Shown here piece after piece: positions 60,794-64,000 of a stretch of 64,000 nucleotides of DNA. The DNA comes from Acidobacteriaceae bacterium (GTDB lineage: Bacteria > Acidobacteriota > Terriglobia > Terriglobales > Acidobacteriaceae): positions 66,345 through 130,344 of the forward strand of contig PKXU01000082.1 of NCBI GenBank assembly GCA_003132445.1, given 5' to 3'. The first letter of the stretch is position 1; each line of letters begins with the position of its first letter. The notes under the pieces are model-generated. The model was not told the origin of the DNA and did not search any database. It was given only the letters and a program-made list of their open reading frames with translations. The position numbers and the translations under genes were made by a program.

Positions 60794-62392
60794 ATGGACC
60801 GGCTTCTGTCTGCTACCCGATGGTTATTTGATTCGGAGCAGGGCGCAGTCGACCGCCTAATTCCTCGCTGGTTATTCCTGCGCGCGCTGGGCACGATTTA
60901 TTTTTCTGCCTTCTTCTCGCTCGCCTTCCAGATCCGTGGGCTCATCGGGCCGCAAGGAATTCTTCCCGCCAATGAATATCTGCAAGCGGTAGCGCATTCG
61001 CTGGGGCACGCGCGCGGTGTGTGGTTCGCGCCCAGCGTTCTGTGGCTTTCGAGCGGACCGCACATGCTGACGGCGCTGTGCTGGGTGGGCATGATCGCTT
61101 CGCTGCTGTTGGTTGTGAATGTGTGGCCACGCGGAATGCTGGTGATTTGTTTCGTGTGCTTCGTTTCGTTCGTCAGTGCGGCGCAGGACTTTTCGGGTTA
61201 TCAGTCGGACGGGATGCTGCTGGAAGCGGGCTTCATTTCTCTTTTTTTCGCGCCGCGCGGATTTTGGCCAGGACTTGGGCGCGCGTCGCCGCCCTCGCGC
61301 GCCAGTTTATTTCTGCTGCAGTGGGAGTGGTTTCGCATTTATTTCGAGTCCGGAGTCGCGAAGATTCTGGGCGGAGATCCAGAGTGGCGAAACTTCACCG
61401 CCATGGACGAGTACTACCAGAACGGTCCCTTGCCCACGTGGATCGGCTGGTACGTGCAACATCTCCCGCACTGGTTCCATGCGTCAACCGTATTCGCCAC
61501 GCTGGCGCTCGAGTTGGCTTTGGTCTGGATGTTATTTCTGCCGCGCCGCTGGCGCATTGCCTGCTTTCTGATTGTGACGCCGTGGGAAGTCGGCGTGATT
61601 CTGACCGCGAACTATACGTTCCTGAATTATCTTGTACTGACGCTGGGCGTACTGTTGCTGGACGATCGCTTTGCGCTGCGATTTTTTCCAGAGAGATGGA
61701 AGAAGTCTTTCGCAACGGTTCCGACATCGCCCGAGAATCCGACGCAATCTTTGGTTCGCTCGGGTCGGTTCCGTCGTCCCTTAAAAGTTGTGAGGCTATC
61801 TGTAGCCGGCATTGTTCTCGGCTGGATTTTTTATGCAACTTCGGCGGAGCTGATCTGGATGTTCGGGGAAGTTCCGCTGCCGACTTCGCCGGTCGCGGCG
61901 CTGGAACCTCTTCGTATCGCCAATCGTTACGGGCTGTTTGGCATTATGACGCGTGGCCGATATGAAATCGAATTCCAGGGATCGAACGACGGAAAGACCT
62001 GGGTGCCCTATCCGTTTCGCTATAAGCCGCAGGCTCTGGACGAGGCGCCGGGGATTTATGCGCCTTATCAACCGCGCTTCGACTGGAATCTCTGGTTCGC
62101 GTCGCTGGGCTCGTGGCAGGATTATTCTATTGTACCGCGAACTGAAGTGCGCCTGCTTTCCAATGACAGCGACGTTCTCAATCTATTTGCAGGCAATCCG
62201 TTTTCGCGCCAGCCTCCACAGCAAGTGCGCGCCGTACTGTGGCAGTACTGGTTTACGACGATGTCGGAAAAACGCACGCAGGGCTTGTGGTGGCGCCGTC
62301 AATATGTGGGACTGTACGCGCCGACTTTAGCGCGCGACCCAGAAGGCTCAATCCACGGAATCGACTGGTCAACGGTAGGCCCGCGCGAGTAA
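60794..62392 (+). CDS. Lipase maturation factor (LMF1-like) family membrane protein
   Basis: A 532-residue membrane protein of the lipase maturation factor family, named after vertebrate LMF1, an ER protein needed for lipase folding. The bacterial role is unknown. Typical parts: RALGTIYFSAFFSLAFQIRG, QWEWFRIYFESGVAKILGGD, FTAMDEYYQNGPLPTWIGWY, GRYEIEFQGSNDGKTWVPYP and YQPRFDWNLWFASLGSW. About eight membrane segments, then a soluble C-terminal domain of about 170 residues. ATG 60794 is preferred to 60785 because it follows the -10 box with a short gap and starts MDRLLSATRW. Confidence 0.9.
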   Translation: MDRLLSATRWLFDSEQGAVDRLIPRWLFLRALGTIYFSAFFSLAFQIRGLIGPQGILPANEYLQAVAHSLGHARGVWFAPSVLWLSSGPHMLTALCWVGMIASLLLVVNVWPRGMLVICFVCFVSFVSAAQDFSGYQSDGMLLEAGFISLFFAPRGFWPGLGRASPPSRASLFLLQWEWFRIYFESGVAKILGGDPEWRNFTAMDEYYQNGPLPTWIGWYVQHLPHWFHASTVFATLALELALVWMLFLPRRWRIACFLIVTPWEVGVILTANYTFLNYLVLTLGVLLLDDRFALRFFPERWKKSFATVPTSPENPTQSLVRSGRFRRPLKVVRLSVAGIVLGWIFYATSAELIWMFGEVPLPTSPVAALEPLRIANRYGLFGIMTRGRYEIEFQGSNDGKTWVPYPFRYKPQALDEAPGIYAPYQPRFDWNLWFASLGSWQDYSIVPRTEVRLLSNDSDVLNLFAGNPFSRQPPQQVRAVLWQYWFTTMSEKRTQGLWWRRQYVGLYAPTLARDPEGSIHGIDWSTVGPRE

Positions 62393-62537
62393 ATAATTCC
62401 AAGCACTTTTCTTGCTAACAGTTGATCGAGTCCTTTGCAGCGATGGCGACGTAAAGTACGAGGAAGTTCGGGATATCACGAACATTAAAGCGAGCTGCGG
62501 ATAGCGCTCGGTGTCACGAAGTCTGCAATTGAGCCTC

Positions 62538-64000
62538 TCACTTTGTCGTCGTGACTGTCTGCAGCACAGATCCGCCCAAGTCACGGCGAACCATCTGCCT
62601 GAAGCTCTGCACAGCGACGGCGGAGCTCGCCTGCGGGATTACTGTCACTCCATCGGACACCTGCGCGCAATCCATGCGCAGCGTGCCGTTGTCATTGAAG
62701 ACCAGCCCGTAGAAGCGTAGCGTGCTGCCCGTAGCCAGCGCCTGGGTGTTGAGCTTTTGAGTGTTGTTATCGATGTAAACCTCGATTTGGCTCGGATTAT
62801 TGAGAAGTGTCGTCTGTCCCTGCTGCACGGCCAGGGTAGGGAACAAATCGTAGGGAGCTAAAGAGACGGTGTAGTCAACGGAGCTGCCGCTCTGCTGCGA
62901 ACCTACCACTGTCGCATTGATGGTCTGCGGGACGAGGGTGATGGTGTTCGCAGGAGTATATGTTGGCCCGACGATTGAAAAGTTGGCCGAAGCAATGTCG
63001 ACATTCTGACCCGCCACCATGTTCGAGGCGTTGAAGGTGGGAACGAACGGCAGATTCTGAACGTTGGTAAACTGGCCCGAGATCTGGAACGCGGCATTGC
63101 TAAAGTCGAAATTGGCGACGTCCCAGTAGATTCCGCTTTGGTCACCGATGGTTTGCAGAGAGCCCAGTTCGGTACGGCCATAGAGAGTAAGAAGCGGGAC
63201 TTCATTGTCGACAGTCATCAGAGGACCGCTGGAGTCGTCGATCGCCGAAGAATCTTCCACTTCAATTCGAGTCGCCAGCAGCGATCCATCGGACTGAATC
63301 GCACCGTCCATGTTCAAAAACATTCCGGGGGAGAGTGCAGAAGCGCCACTCACGCCCTGGAACACGGTTGCGCTGTTGAAACTCGCCGAAAGAGTTCTGG
63401 TTCCGTACGGCCCCCCGGCAATGGTGAGAGTGAAACTTGACGGTGTTGTTCCCACCGACGCGACGGTCGCCACAAGGCCGCTGACCTTGCCGTTTCCAGA
63501 GTTCGTGGGGGAAGTAGACAGGACAAGCGGAGTAAGGTTGAAGGTCGGCGCCATGGAGAACCCCTCAAACGGAGGGTTGGTCCAGCAATCGGAAAAAACC
63601 GCCGAACTGGAAACCTGCATATTCAGTAACAGCCCCATGCTGTTGCCCGTAACCGTAATCGGCGAGGGCAAGCTCACCGTCGGGCCTTGATTCACAATTG
63701 AATAATTCGCGATTCCGAGTCCGCCGCCTAGAACCTGCCCAAGACAGACGAATACTGCTCCCCCGAGCGTCGCCGTGGCTGAAGTATAGATGTCCTGAGG
63801 AACGCTGACGGTCATCAACGGCTCAAAGGCTCCGTTCAAGTGCATGAACTCGGCAGGTTGCTGTGACGATAACAGAGTGACGGTCTTCCCTGACTGGCTG
63901 GTGAGCGTCAATGTCTGAAATCCCACATCAAATCGCGTGACTTGATCGTTGGCGGTGCTCGAGAGCAACACGGTTACCGAGGTATTTCCGCTCAACTTCG
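62538..64000 (-). CDS. DUF5666-like exported beta-rich protein, N-terminus cut by window edge
   Basis: At least 487 residues, open to the window edge on the minus strand; the in-frame codon at 63993-63995 is TTG and probably not the real start. The sequence is Gly/Ser/Thr/Val-rich with repeated beta-barrel-like modules: QVTRFDVGFQTLTLTSQSGK at the beginning (DUF4382-like), SGLVATVASVGTTPSSFTLT, MDGAIQSDGSLLATRIEVED and TLRFYGLVFNDNGTLRMDCA (DUF5666-like). Likely secreted, with its signal peptide outside the window. Role unknown. The 145-bp gap to the lipase maturation gene has nothing notable. Confidence 0.7.
   Translation of the reverse strand, partial: KLSGNTSVTVLLSSTANDQVTRFDVGFQTLTLTSQSGKTVTLLSSQQPAEFMHLNGAFEPLMTVSVPQDIYTSATATLGGAVFVCLGQVLGGGLGIANYSIVNQGPTVSLPSPITVTGNSMGLLLNMQVSSSAVFSDCWTNPPFEGFSMAPTFNLTPLVLSTSPTNSGNGKVSGLVATVASVGTTPSSFTLTIAGGPYGTRTLSASFNSATVFQGVSGASALSPGMFLNMDGAIQSDGSLLATRIEVEDSSAIDDSSGPLMTVDNEVPLLTLYGRTELGSLQTIGDQSGIYWDVANFDFSNAAFQISGQFTNVQNLPFVPTFNASNMVAGQNVDIASANFSIVGPTYTPANTITLVPQTINATVVGSQQSGSSVDYTVSLAPYDLFPTLAVQQGQTTLLNNPSQIEVYIDNNTQKLNTQALATGSTLRFYGLVFNDNGTLRMDCAQVSDGVTVIPQASSAVAVQSFRQMVRRDLGGSVLQTVTTTK

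Noticed and set aside
61021..61965. 314-codon plus-strand frame within the lipase maturation factor gene
   Set aside because: Alternative frame of a recognised gene; low-complexity Arg/Ser composition.

Overview
This is chromosomal DNA with about 48 protein genes, two of them cut by the window edges. No rRNA, tRNA, transposase, phage gene or CRISPR array was seen. The content fits an Acidobacteriota (Terriglobia-like) soil bacterium: a CadC-like winged-helix/TPR regulator, GH3 and GH15 glycosidases, GT87-type membrane enzymes, a Tad pilus locus with a proline-rich TonB-like protein, a YncE/phosphoesterase fusion, a DUF5666-like protein, and many short degenerate dispersed repeats. The taxon is inferred from content; no marker gene is present.

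Layout. 0-9 kb: a VOC protein and a GalT-like protein (minus), then mutS, nagZ, anmK, a peptide-type binding protein and YmdB (plus); nagZ-anmK-SBP looks like a peptidoglycan recycling unit. 9-16 kb: an orphan secretin, a DsbA-like thioredoxin, glutamine-dependent NAD synthetase and a GH3 beta-glucosidase. 16-31 kb: a phosphate/polyphosphate island with a YncE-phosphoesterase, phoU, pstB, pstA, pstC, CHAD protein, ppx, sixA, ppk, a porin and pstS. Direct repeats of GTTAMA with an 11-bp period lie upstream of both pstC and pstS and are good Pho-box candidates. 31-37 kb: a TPR protein, a GH15 glucoamylase and an FHA-GAF-PP2C phosphatase. 37-42 kb: three GT87-like membrane proteins and a PAP2/inositol-phosphotransferase-like protein, suggesting lipid or cell-envelope glycosylation. 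42-52.4 kb: a Tad (Flp) pilus operon (flp, cpaB, cpaC, cpaE, cpaF, tadB, tadC) followed by DUF192 and an 838-residue TonB-like protein with 22-residue repeats. 52.6-64 kb: a GT-C-like membrane protein, NDH-2, a wHTH-TPR regulator, a secreted conserved protein, SnoaL-like, DoxX and lipase maturation factor proteins, and a DUF5666-like surface protein.

The least expected signals are in the repeats. A 209-bp element at 23802-24010 has 20-bp terminal inverted repeats (18/20 matching) and a shorter inverted relative at 52485-52636. Another hairpin-forming family occurs between genes (59004-59180) and also as an apparent in-frame insertion of about 85 codons inside the NADH dehydrogenase gene (55324-55578). 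A third dyad lies in the first codons of the binding-protein gene (6527-6584).

Starts were moved inward from the longest reading frame where a ribosome site, signal peptide or family N-terminus supported it; each such case is stated in the entry.
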